Shown here: one piece after another, positions 1 to 6,720 of the stretch | Layout of the letters: every line of letters begins with the position of its first letter | Position numbering within the stretch: position 1 is the stretch's first letter | Assembly: GCA_035938215.1 (NCBI GenBank) | Contig: DASZHC010000217.1 | Location: 1-24,992, forward strand | DNA: 24,992 nt | Direction: 5' to 3' | DNA from: DASZHC01 sp035938215 | GTDB lineage: Bacteria > Verrucomicrobiota > Verrucomicrobiia > Chthoniobacterales > JAFAMB01 | Notes under the pieces: generated by a model | The model's database searches: none | Told to the model about the DNA's origin: nothing | Seen by the model: the letters and a program-made list of their open reading frames with translations, nothing else | Made by a program: the position numbers and the translations under genes

Positions 1-739
1 CAAAGGAACCGTCAGCGGAATCATGAACGCTTTGAAGCGCTCGATGCTTTGTCGCCATAGCCTGGCATTCCACTCCACGCCCGACGATCTTGCCAAAATA
101 GCAACGAGTTGGCAAGAGAATACTTAACAAAGTCATACTAGGAAGCGACGAGATCCCGTATTTTCGAGGCACCGCTCGGATTTTTTGCCATCTTTGTTAC
201 TCCGGTTTCCTTGATCATTGGATTCGGCACAATGAATTGGAAACCGGACTCCCTACCTCTCCAAGACTCACGCGGCCTAGTCGAAAAGGAATTCGCGGCC
301 AATCCGAAACACAGGAGAGGGTTGCCAGGGAATAGTGTGTCGAGAATCTCTTCGGTCTTCGGTTCTTTGGTTCCCACCCTAAAAGGAGAAATGGAAGGCA
401 GGTCCTCCAGACGCACCGGACAGTCAAGAACAATCTTGTGTATCGTTGTATAGTCGACAGCCGGCCATGCTTTGGCAAGACCAGAAGAAGGCATCTCGCC
501 TCGTACAATCTTACCGGAATTGGCGACGGTTCACGAATCTCCCGCTCTCGTCCGTCGCAACTTACGTACTTTGACAGTATGTCCTCAACCTGATCCACTG
601 AGAAATGATTGTGGAGAACAAGAGCGGTTTTGAAGAGCCAAGGGTGGACACCCTGGCCTTTCGCGGGGCAGGACTTAATCCGATCCTGGATCCAGCGAGG
701 CAAGCAGGCTATCTGTTCCTGCGGCGATCCGGTCGTCAT
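1..739 (-). pseudogene. Frameshifted primase-like mobile-element protein, running off the left edge
   Basis: The minus-strand reading starts at an ATG at 739 that overlaps the stop of the upstream HTH gene (ATGA), with a purine-rich RBS (GGGAAGGG) about 7 nt ahead. Intact-looking protein text is spread over several frames. Residues from 739 run to CDGREREIRE, then a one-base loss near 528-531 moves the continuation to VANSGKIVRGEMPSSG. A second one-base loss near 190-198 moves it to KDGKKSERCLENTGSRRFLV. That frame meets TGA at 133-135, and a further fragment (SIERFKAFMIPL) follows in another frame up to base 1. The pieces LFPGNPLLCFG, PRESWRG and NTGSRRFLV resemble, from memory, uncharacterised primase-like proteins of integrative elements in Verrucomicrobiota and relatives. 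The gene is most likely dead. Sequencing indels are the alternative, but the other genes in the window are clean. The family assignment is moderate. Confidence 0.65.
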
Positions 740-1017
740 ACCGCAGCCCTTCCCTCTTTTGGCCCGCTACACTTGGTCGCACACGACTCGATGTATGCGT
801 CGAGCGAAGCTCTATCAATCAACCGAATTCCTCGTAAGGCACCGGACGAGCGAAGACTCGAACTGCGGATCTTTCCCTCCGCAAGAATCCGGTGAAGCAC
901 CGCCCGAGAGATGCCGGAATAGGTAACCGCTGCGTCAACTTTCAACCAATGCGGTTCAAGATTGATTGTCCCAGCGTGGGCGTCCTGTGAGATTTCACTA
1001 CGTAACAATGAATGCAT
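736..1017 (-). CDS. Excisionase-like helix-turn-helix protein
   Basis: This is a 93-residue protein. Residues about 24-78 (WLKVDAAVTYSGISRAVLHR, then EGKIRSSSLRSSGALRGIRLIDRASLDAYIES) have the pattern of the MerR-like HTH_17/excisionase fold: a helix-turn-helix followed by a wing that ends in a 'R-I-D-ASLDAYI' segment. Proteins of this type act as recombination directionality factors or as regulators in integrated elements, which fits the tyrosine integrase 2 kb away. It overlaps the next gene by ATGA, so the two were probably translated together. A perfect 8-bp palindrome lies 4-26 nt upstream of the start and could be its operator. There is no direct evidence for excision activity; a plain regulator is equally possible. 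Confidence 0.7.
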   Translation of the reverse strand: MHSLLRSEISQDAHAGTINLEPHWLKVDAAVTYSGISRAVLHRILAEGKIRSSSLRSSGALRGIRLIDRASLDAYIESCATKCSGPKEGRAAV

Positions 1018-1020
1018 GAC

Positions 1021-1043
1021 CCCTACATTTCCGCCATGTAGGG
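1021..1043. promoter_or_regulatory. 8-bp perfect palindrome upstream of the HTH gene
   Basis: CCCTACAT at 1021-1028 is followed by a 7-nt spacer and its exact reverse complement ATGTAGGG at 1036-1043. It lies between the unknown gene at 1074-1904 and the HTH gene, starting 4 nt upstream of the HTH start. There is no T-run on either side, so an operator is more likely than a terminator. Binding by the HTH protein is inference. Confidence 0.4.
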
Positions 1044-1073
1044 CGAGCCGTCGTAGGGGTTAAAAAACTTCTT

Positions 1074-1904
1074 TTAAAAAAGCGGGCATTGCAATCCGGC
1101 CGCTTTTAAAAGCTTTTCGCCGATTGGTCCATGCAGAAATTCTTCATCACGAGGCACGATAAATGTGTGGTCCTCGAGACTTTGAATAATGGCCTTTGCT
1201 CTATCCAACGCCAAATCCCAATCCTGATAGTTTCTGTATGGCTTGAGTTTGCCACCCTCCTCTTCGAGAAATGCTATCGCGTCATTCCTCGACATCTTTT
1301 TGCGAAGCCTATAAGCGCTCAAGTATTTGAGATTAGCTCGTCCTTGACGTGCAGGATTACCGCGTCCCCGCATTTCAAATGCCTTAACGTCTTCCGGCCG
1401 ATTCTCTTTGAGCCAGCGGCGAAACATGGTCGCGAGTTCTTTGTCGTGTAGATTCCAGTCAAGGTGGAACACAACCCACTGTGAAGACCCATTTCTGAAT
1501 GACAGAGATCTGGCCATGATAAACCTCTCTAGCATTTTTAAGGTCGATTCTTTGCTCCAATACCGCGCCTGTATCTGATACGGGGGCGCGTCTGATGGCT
1601 CTAATGGCATGCCTAGCCGGTCGAGCCATGCATTGCGAGTCTTCGGGTCAATCGAAAGGTAGGGCTTATTCGGCCAAAATGGAAAAAACGGATAAACGGC
1701 TGAACCAAGCGGCTCCGCATAAATCTCCTCATCCAAAGCTATGTATTCCTCAATCTTGTTCCCCTTGGCGCCCTGGCGCCACTTCGCAATAATCGTTCGC
1801 AAAAATTCTGATTCCCGGGCGTACTCGTACGTCCAGCAATAGTCAATTTCGTCGATTGGGCATTCCTCAAAATACCATTCGTTGGGATCAATGGTTTTTG
1901 GCAT
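1074..1904 (-). CDS. Conserved-looking protein of unknown function in the integrated element
   Basis: This is a 276-residue, charged, soluble protein with no signal peptide or membrane segment. It opens with ECPIDEIDYCWTYEYARESE and has an aromatic-rich middle (PFFPFWPNKPYLSIDP) and a basic stretch (MRGRGNPARQGRANLKYLSAYRLRK) near residues 180-205 that could bind nucleic acid. I recall similar unannotated proteins from mobile elements of Verrucomicrobiota but cannot name a domain. The start is supported by GGAG about 8 nt upstream and by its position one base after the stop of the preceding gene (TGAGATG). It is probably in an operon with that gene. No function is claimed. Confidence 0.75.
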   Translation of the reverse strand: MPKTIDPNEWYFEECPIDEIDYCWTYEYARESEFLRTIIAKWRQGAKGNKIEEYIALDEEIYAEPLGSAVYPFFPFWPNKPYLSIDPKTRNAWLDRLGMPLEPSDAPPYQIQARYWSKESTLKMLERFIMARSLSFRNGSSQWVVFHLDWNLHDKELATMFRRWLKENRPEDVKAFEMRGRGNPARQGRANLKYLSAYRLRKKMSRNDAIAFLEEEGGKLKPYRNYQDWDLALDRAKAIIQSLEDHTFIVPRDEEFLHGPIGEKLLKAAGLQCPLF

Positions 1905-1905
1905 C

Positions 1906-2130
1906 TCACAACTCCGGTAATGCTTCCGGAGCCTTTTTCAACGCCTGAAATCGTGAACCGCAAGCTCGTGCCCGCTGTGAATCGAGACAGGCGAGTTCCC
2001 GAGCAATGGCTTTGACAGCGCGGCGTGCTCCCAAGAGCGAGACGCGATATTTCTCAGAGCCGGATATCTCAGCTCGTTTCCCGTGTTTATGACCTTCCCT
2101 GCAGCCCCGCCCCGGTTCTCTCGGTGTCAC
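1906..2130 (-). CDS. Small basic protein, unknown
   Basis: This is a 74-residue, Arg/Lys/Ala-rich protein. Residues about 25-55 (KYRVSLLGARRAVKAIAREL) look like one or two amphipathic helices. The main support is context: its TGA stop is one base before the ATG of the next gene, and that gene's RBS-like GGAG lies inside its last codons, as in translationally coupled pairs. No family is recognised. It could be a small DNA-binding or accessory protein of the element, and a spurious ORF is not excluded. The true start may be further inside. Confidence 0.45.
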   Translation of the reverse strand: MTPREPGRGCREGHKHGKRAEISGSEKYRVSLLGARRAVKAIARELACLDSQRARACGSRFQALKKAPEALPEL

Positions 2131-2493
2131 TAGAGTTCTCCGATATCCCGTGGAAAGTTTGCGGAAGGACCTAGCGATTCCCCGCGACTTTTATGCTTTA
2201 GCCCCGCTCACTTGGCGATGTTGATGCGCAAGACACTCTCAGCCGCTAGATTGCGATCGAAGGACCGGGAAATGGTGCGGATCTCGGGTACGGGGGGAGC
2301 GCCGGTTTGTGAAGATGCCACGCACTCGCATGCTGGGAACCTGAGACAGAGCCGAGCCGATGGATTGTCGGCCTGCAAGTAGACGCGGGCTGGGCTGATC
2401 TGAGGTGCGTCGTACTTCGCGCTGACAAACCAGCAGCGCCAAAATAATTTGATTTATTACTTTATAATTCAAATTTGGCGCAGTATTTTTGGG
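2131..2493. other. Gene-free divergent spacer
   Basis: This 363-bp stretch separates the minus-strand genes (1-2130) from two small plus-strand genes (2494 onward). I see no convincing ORF. The first 300 bp are GC-rich and featureless. The last 55 bp are AT-rich and hold a TATAAT hexamer at 2463-2468 inside an interrupted inverted repeat, but no properly spaced -35 box. Confidence 0.5.
2437..2480. promoter_or_regulatory. Interrupted inverted repeat over an AT-rich promoter-like stretch
   Basis: CGCCAAA at 2437-2443 and, after a 3-nt bulge, ATTTGA at 2447-2452 are mirrored on the right by TCAAAT followed directly by TTTGGCG, ending at 2480. TATAAT (2463-2468) lies between the arms. It ends 13 nt upstream of the secreted-peptide start, so it may be an operator or a 5'-UTR stem for that gene. 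Confidence 0.4.
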
Positions 2494-2625
2494 ATGATGA
2501 AAAGACTATTCATTTCAATCACAGCAGCACTCCTTGGCGTCGCGGCATCAGCTTCCGCCCAAACCTGGAGCACAGTCACTCCTACCTACGGAGGCGGATA
2601 CAGGATTTCGCGTTTCGGATATTAA
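2494..2625 (+). CDS. Tiny secreted peptide with signal sequence
   Basis: This is a 43-residue ORF. It starts at tandem ATGs (MMKRLFISITAALLGVAASA), with two basic residues, an Ala/Leu core and a clean signal-peptidase I site (ASA|Q after residue 22). The predicted mature peptide is only about 21 residues, QTWSTVTPTYGGGYRISRFGY, rich in Gly, Tyr and Thr. TTTGGG lies just before the start. The well-formed signal sequence is the main evidence. It may be a truncated copy of a longer Gly/Tyr-rich secreted protein, since the mature part ends abruptly. No function is known. Confidence 0.55.
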   Translation: MMKRLFISITAALLGVAASASAQTWSTVTPTYGGGYRISRFGY

Positions 2626-2639
2626 GCTAGCTTCTGGGC

Positions 2640-2831
2640 GTGACCGACACGCCCAAGCAACGCGGTGGTAAAAGAGACAGGGCGGGGCGAAAACCTCGCC
2701 CTGATCGCGTTTCTATAACCGTGCGAGTCGCCAGGGAAACCGCGAAAAAACTGCGTGCCTGGGCTGCGGGCCCACGGAAGATCGGCGAATTGATAGACAA
2801 GATCGTGGGCCATTGGAGCAAGAGGCGCTAG
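2640..2831 (+). CDS. Small basic protein, probable DNA-binding
   Basis: This is a 63-residue, strongly basic protein with a GTG start. The layout is a Lys/Arg/Gly-rich N-terminus (QRGGKRDRAGRKPRP, residues 7-21), then RVSITVRVARETAKKLRAWA and a short C-terminal helix (KIGELIDKIVGHW). The 'GAGRKP...VSITVRV...ETAKKLR' pattern is like small ribbon-helix-helix-type proteins of mobile elements: a beta strand, then two helices. It begins 14 nt after the secreted-peptide stop on the same strand and converges with the integrase. Codon pattern and composition favour a real gene over the overlapping minus-strand readings. The RHH assignment is tentative. Confidence 0.55.
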   Translation: MTDTPKQRGGKRDRAGRKPRPDRVSITVRVARETAKKLRAWAAGPRKIGELIDKIVGHWSKRR

Positions 2832-2897
2832 CCCGTCACGCCACCTTGCTGATCTCTCTGGTATTAGAGAACACCGAGAGCCAGAGCGACGTGGCTT

Positions 2898-4016
2898 CTA
2901 AGCGACTTTTGCCGTTAAACGATTGATGTTGCCGGCGGACGGAGCCAGGTGTCCATAACTCCGCTCAACCACCTGCACTCCGTCCCCAAGCCACTTCGCA
3001 ACGATGTAAATGCTTTCCCCCTCGGACACTAAATTCGACGCGAAGGAGCGTCTCAGATCGTGAATCGTGCATTTGATCCCACAGCGAGCGAAGTGAGTCC
3101 TCACGATCTTCTGAAAGTCATACCGATATTTCCACGCTCCCAACTCTTTTGTGGGGCGAAGCGCGAATTCACGGGGATTCCTTCCCTTGAGGAATACCGT
3201 CAGAAAGTCCAAAAACTCATAAGTGAGGGGGACGGTACGATTATCTCTATCCTTCAACGTGAACCCTTCATCATTCTGGATATGAACCAGCCCCAGCGGC
3301 CTAGCCTCAAGATCGAACCAGCCAACTCTGGCGTTCGCTATTTCATTACGCCGCAGCCCCGCGTGAAAGCCAGCGTAGAGGATAAACTTGAGATCCGGGT
3401 CGGTAGCCCTTGCAACGACGTCCGCGGCCACTTCTCTCTTCACCCAATTCTTTCGCCCGTGGGCTCCTCTGTCCGGGACTTCAAAGGAGTCTAGCACCTC
3501 GGGCGTGAGGTGCTTAGTTTTCACCAACCAGCGGACGAAGGTTTTGAGGTCCGTAGCATAGGTATGTAGCGTATCTCGGCTCCTCCCTTCGGCTTTGAGT
3601 CCCTGCAACCAATCTCTAATTTTTCGGTGGCTGATTTGACCGACAAACTCGACGCCGCAATCCCCGGTAAACCTCCGCAAAAGGTGGCCGACGTTTTGCG
3701 CGGTATGTGGGCGCATCGGCTTTTTGGGGCGTTCTTGGGCAAGCCTTAGGTACTCGGAAATCACAGTTTCAATCGCCCCTTGGTGTTGCGTTGGGCGGAA
3801 TATGCCCTCCGCGAGTATCGCGCGAGCCTTAGTGATGGCGACAGCCTCATCATCCGTCTTGAGGGAGACAGCATAACGCTTACCGTCCTCAGTCCAGCGA
3901 AACCAGAAGTACTTTGACCCGGGCATGTGGTAGATCCCCTTCATAGAGCCAGATGGTCTACCACTTTTCTCTACCATTTCAAGCTCTAAGACGTCTGTAG
4001 AGCCTAATTTTAACAT
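2898..4016 (-). CDS. Tyrosine recombinase / phage-type integrase
   Basis: This is a 372-residue site-specific recombinase, full length for the family. An N-terminal arm-binding-like region (KGIYHMPGSKYFWFRWTEDG, residues 26-45) is followed by a SAM-like core-binding domain (about 75-175) and a C-terminal catalytic domain (about 190-360). Visible active-site residues are Arg222 (AGLRRNEI), Lys255 (LKDRDNR), His319 and Arg322 (HDLRRSF) and the nucleophile Tyr354 (RSYGHL). The position that is normally His in 'LGH' is Asp345 (WLGDG). The gene starts 114 nt from the 3' end of tRNA-Val, which suggests that this tRNA is the attachment site. It may still be active, although at least one gene of the element is decayed. 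Confidence 0.92.
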   Translation of the reverse strand: MLKLGSTDVLELEMVEKSGRPSGSMKGIYHMPGSKYFWFRWTEDGKRYAVSLKTDDEAVAITKARAILAEGIFRPTQHQGAIETVISEYLRLAQERPKKPMRPHTAQNVGHLLRRFTGDCGVEFVGQISHRKIRDWLQGLKAEGRSRDTLHTYATDLKTFVRWLVKTKHLTPEVLDSFEVPDRGAHGRKNWVKREVAADVVARATDPDLKFILYAGFHAGLRRNEIANARVGWFDLEARPLGLVHIQNDEGFTLKDRDNRTVPLTYEFLDFLTVFLKGRNPREFALRPTKELGAWKYRYDFQKIVRTHFARCGIKCTIHDLRRSFASNLVSEGESIYIVAKWLGDGVQVVERSYGHLAPSAGNINRLTAKVA

Positions 4017-4129
4017 TCTGAGAATCTGTGAAACCGCGCTCCTTTGCTACGTCGGACCGGGAGAGAATTCACACGTTACCAATTGAGAATCAATGGCTTA
4101 TATGGTGGTATTTCCAGCGAGAAGGAGAG

Positions 4130-4201
4130 TGCACGGTGAGGGAATCGAACCCCCGACCTACTGGGTGTAAACCAGTCGCTCTACCGCTAAGCTAACCGTG
4201 C
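4130..4201 (-). tRNA. tRNA-Val (anticodon UAC)
   Basis: Read on the minus strand, it folds as a full cloverleaf. The acceptor GCACGGT pairs perfectly with ACCGTGC. The D-arm is GCTTAGCGGTAGAGC. The anticodon stem ACTGG/CCAGT encloses loop TTTACAC, which places UAC at the anticodon. The T-arm has TTCGATT. The discriminator is A and the CCA end is not encoded. Its 3' end points toward the integrase, so it doubles as the probable attachment site of the element to its left. Confidence 0.95.
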
Positions 4202-4572
4202 TTTGCCCATTTCTACCACGGAAGCATCCTAATTAGATCCAATCCCGTTGGTGGTCAAACATGCGTTTCGAAAGCATCGCTTTGATGTTGCAAAGTTAGG
4301 CTGGTCAGAAAGGAAGAATATGGGTATCTCTGTGCGAAAAGAGGCAAGGTGTTGAGTTTTGACCAATTCCATCAACTCGCCGGCGGTTACAACTCTTCGT
4401 CTTGCTGCTTGTAAATATGGATCATCGACTCAATGGCACGATGGGTGCTTCCGCCGTTGGCGACCCCTGTTGTTCTAATTCCTATGGCTAGAAAGACTCT
4501 CTTCCAAGGGAAGGAAAGAGTGACAACCGTCGGCTTGAACCTTAACCAATTGTTAGAACCAGCTTCCCGAAT
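4202..4572. other. Gene-free spacer upstream of amt
   Basis: This 371-bp stretch lies between the divergent tRNA and amt. I see no ORF with coding character. I looked for a sigma-54 (GG-N10-GC) site because amt-glnK operons often use one and found only poorly spaced matches. It must contain the amt promoter, but I cannot place it. Confidence 0.5.
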
Positions 4573-6099
4573 ATGTTGAATTCTTCAATCTTTAAGCGGC
4601 CATTACTCCTCCTCGGCGCTATCGCGATCGTTTTATCTACGAACGAGATCAGCTCAAGGGCTGCGGACGCAAGTCCCTCACCAGTTGTTTCCGCTGCCGC
4701 AACCGCTGCCGAGGCAGCTCCAGCATCCGCTGCTTCCCCGACCCCGGCAGCGTCTGCCACTCCTGCAGTCTCTCCAACCGGATCGGTGGAAGATCGACTG
4801 GCTAGCCTGGAGGCTTATATAAACAATACGGATGGCAGCAAAACGCTGCCCGGAGTATCCGGTCCCGGCCACAACGCCTGGCAGATGGCCTCGTCTGCAC
4901 TGGTTCTTTTTATGACCTTGCCGGGCCTCGCTCTATTCTATGGCGGCCTTGTCCGAAGAAAGAACGCGCTCTCGGTTTTGGCCCAATGTCTGGGCATCAC
5001 CGGGCTCGTCGTTCTGCTTTGGTGGATCTGCGGGTACAGCCTCGTCTTCGGCAAAAACTTCAACAATCCGTTTTACGGCGGCTCTGAATATTTCTTTCTG
5101 TCAGGCGTAACTTCGGCTCCGAACGCAGACTACTCCTACTGGGTATCGCAGAATGTTTATGCGATGTTCCAATTGATGTTTGCGGTCATCACACCGGCCT
5201 TGATTGTCGGCGCAATTGCCGAGCGAATGAAGTATTCGGCGCTGATGTTGTTCATCCTGTTTTGGATGTTCCTTGTGTATTTCCCGATGGCTCACATGGT
5301 TTGGGGAATAACCGGTTTTATGAACGGAATCTGGAACGCGAATTCGACGATCAAAGCCATAGATTTTGCCGGGGGAACCGTTGTGCATATGACATCGGGC
5401 TGGAGTGCGTTGATACTCTGCCTCATCCTCGGCCCGCGGATTGGATTCAAGAAGGAGCCGATGGCGCCTCACAGTATGGTCTTGTGTATGGTGGGAACCG
5501 GCATGCTCTGGGTGGGATGGTACGGCTTTAATGCAGGAAGCGCGGTCGCTGCGGACGGAATTGCCGCCAACGCTTTCATGACGACGACGCTTGCGACCGG
5601 GGTGGCGGCGCTTACGTGGGCAATCATCGAAAAGGTTCTCAGGGGAAAGGCCAGCGTTCTCGGTTACTGCACGGGCGCAGTCGCCGGCCTGGTGGTCATT
5701 ACGCCCGCATGCGGTTTCGTTAATGCGACGGGCTCAGTGATTATCGGTGTCGCGGCGGCGGTCCTGCCGTACATTGCCGTGTCCGTCCTTAAACCGGCAC
5801 TCGGTTATGACGACGCACTTGATACTTTCGGGGTGCACGCAATCGGTGGAACCACCGGCGCGCTTTTGACCGGGTTGCTGGCGACTAAAGTGGCTAACCC
5901 AAATCTCAAGGAAGAGGTGCTCAGCTCTCTCTTTTTATCGCAAGCGAAGGCCGTCTGTGTGACCCTGGTTCTCGCCATTGTGGCGACTGCTCTCATCGCC
6001 TTTTTGATCAAGCTGGTGATTGGCCTTCGCCCGCCGCCTGAAGTCGAAACCGCCGGTCTGGATATTTCGGAACATGGCGAGGAAGCTTATATTTCGTGA
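4573..6099 (+). CDS. amt: Ammonium transporter (Amt/AmtB)
   Basis: This is a 508-residue inner-membrane channel for ammonium/ammonia. Residues 1-31 form a signal sequence ending near SSRA-A. Residues 32-70 are an Ala/Pro/Ser linker, followed by a short coiled-coil-like stretch (VEDRLASLEAYINN). The Amt core starts near 100 with GHNAWQMASSALVLFMTLPG and LALFYGGLVRRKN. The key residues are Asp264 and His272 (DFAGGTVVHMTSG) and His422 (FGVHAIGG), the twin-His pair of the pore. The C-terminal tail GLDISEHGEEAY matches the conserved cytoplasmic tail that couples subunits and docks PII. The gene sits 107 nt ahead of glnK, the classical pairing. No clear Shine-Dalgarno precedes the ATG. Expression is probably controlled by nitrogen, although no site could be seen. 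Confidence 0.97.
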   Translation: MLNSSIFKRPLLLLGAIAIVLSTNEISSRAADASPSPVVSAAATAAEAAPASAASPTPAASATPAVSPTGSVEDRLASLEAYINNTDGSKTLPGVSGPGHNAWQMASSALVLFMTLPGLALFYGGLVRRKNALSVLAQCLGITGLVVLLWWICGYSLVFGKNFNNPFYGGSEYFFLSGVTSAPNADYSYWVSQNVYAMFQLMFAVITPALIVGAIAERMKYSALMLFILFWMFLVYFPMAHMVWGITGFMNGIWNANSTIKAIDFAGGTVVHMTSGWSALILCLILGPRIGFKKEPMAPHSMVLCMVGTGMLWVGWYGFNAGSAVAADGIAANAFMTTTLATGVAALTWAIIEKVLRGKASVLGYCTGAVAGLVVITPACGFVNATGSVIIGVAAAVLPYIAVSVLKPALGYDDALDTFGVHAIGGTTGALLTGLLATKVANPNLKEEVLSSLFLSQAKAVCVTLVLAIVATALIAFLIKLVIGLRPPPEVETAGLDISEHGEEAYIS

Positions 6100-6167
6100 G
6101 AACGGGATCGGGACAAGAGAAATCGCATAATGCAATTGTTATCGTAACTATCGAACCTAACAATCCG

Positions 6168-6192
6168 GGATGCATTGCCTGACGATGCATCC
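6168..6192 (+). promoter_or_regulatory. 8-bp hairpin just upstream of glnK
   Basis: GGATGCAT (6168-6175) and ATGCATCC (6185-6192) are exact inverted copies with a 9-nt loop, ending 14 nt before the glnK ATG. It lacks a T-run, so it is not a standard terminator. It may tune glnK translation or stabilise processed mRNA in the amt-glnK transcript. Confidence 0.35.
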
Positions 6193-6206
6193 AGAAAAAC
6201 GACGAA

Positions 6207-6545
6207 ATGAAAAAAATCGAAGCGATTATAAAGCCCTTCAAATTGGAGGAGGTCAAAGAGGCGTTATCCGATCTCGGCATTGAGGGAATGACGGTTACCG
6301 AGGTTAAAGGCTTCGGTCGGCAAAAAGGCCATACGGAAATTTATCGCGGCAGCGAGTACACCGTCGACTTTTTGCCGAAAATCAAAGTTGAAGTGGTTCT
6401 TGCTGACAGTATGGTGGAGAACGCTACTGCTGCCGTTGTAAAGGCAGCCAAGACCGGCAAGATCGGCGACGGGAAAGTTTTCGTCTACATGATAGAAGAA
6501 GCGATTCGGATCCGAACCGACGAAACGGGCGAGAAGGCCATCTAG
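6207..6545 (+). CDS. glnK: PII nitrogen regulatory protein (GlnK/GlnB)
   Basis: This is a 112-residue PII signalling protein, the exact family length. It shows the N-terminal MKKIEAIIKPFKLEEVK, the T-loop with uridylylation site Tyr51 (IYRGSEYTVDFLPK), and the B-loop TGKIGDGKVFVYMIEEAIRIRT that binds ATP/ADP and 2-oxoglutarate. PII trimers sense nitrogen, carbon and energy status. GlnK-type proteins bind and close the Amt channel when nitrogen is plentiful. The position behind amt favours the name glnK, because sequence alone hardly separates it from glnB. No strong RBS is seen. Confidence 0.95.
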   Translation: MKKIEAIIKPFKLEEVKEALSDLGIEGMTVTEVKGFGRQKGHTEIYRGSEYTVDFLPKIKVEVVLADSMVENATAAVVKAAKTGKIGDGKVFVYMIEEAIRIRTDETGEKAI

Positions 6546-6630
6546 CTAAGCTAGCGTTCACAGGTACCTGCAGCTCTTTGACTTGTGCAAGGAACTTGGA
6601 ATAGATCCGCGCGATTCGTAACCCACGGTA

Positions 6631-6652
6631 GGGGCAGATCTCCGAGCTGCCC
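6631..6652. terminator. Weak hairpin between convergent genes
   Basis: GGGCAG at 6632-6637 and CTGCCC at 6647-6652 form a 6-bp stem with a 9-nt loop in the 175-bp gap between glnK and the convergent AhbAB-like gene. There is no T-run, so it is at best an imperfect, perhaps bidirectional, terminator. Confidence 0.2.
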
Positions 6653-6720
6653 GCCGGAAATGGCGTCCTTGCCTTACGAGTCTGCCTTCGTTAGAACGGC
6701 CGGCTCGCTACTGTTTTGAC

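Noticed and set aside
211..453. Plus-strand 80-codon ORF at the left edge
   Set aside because: It is antisense to the decayed primase-like gene, whose minus-strand frames carry the family-like text.
841..905. tRNA-like text (CGAAGACTCGAACTGCGGAT) that could be an attachment-site copy
   Set aside because: It lies inside the HTH gene, does not fold as a tRNA and does not match the tRNA-Val 3' end.
2239..2472. 77-codon minus-strand ORF in the divergent spacer
   Set aside because: Ser/Arg/Pro-rich random-looking text with no recognisable pattern. It also runs through the AT-rich inverted repeat.
4450..4475. Possible sigma-54 promoter for amt (TGGCGACCCCTGTTGTT)
   Set aside because: The GG to GC spacing is off by one and the -12 GC is missing (TTGTT), so the match is not supportable.
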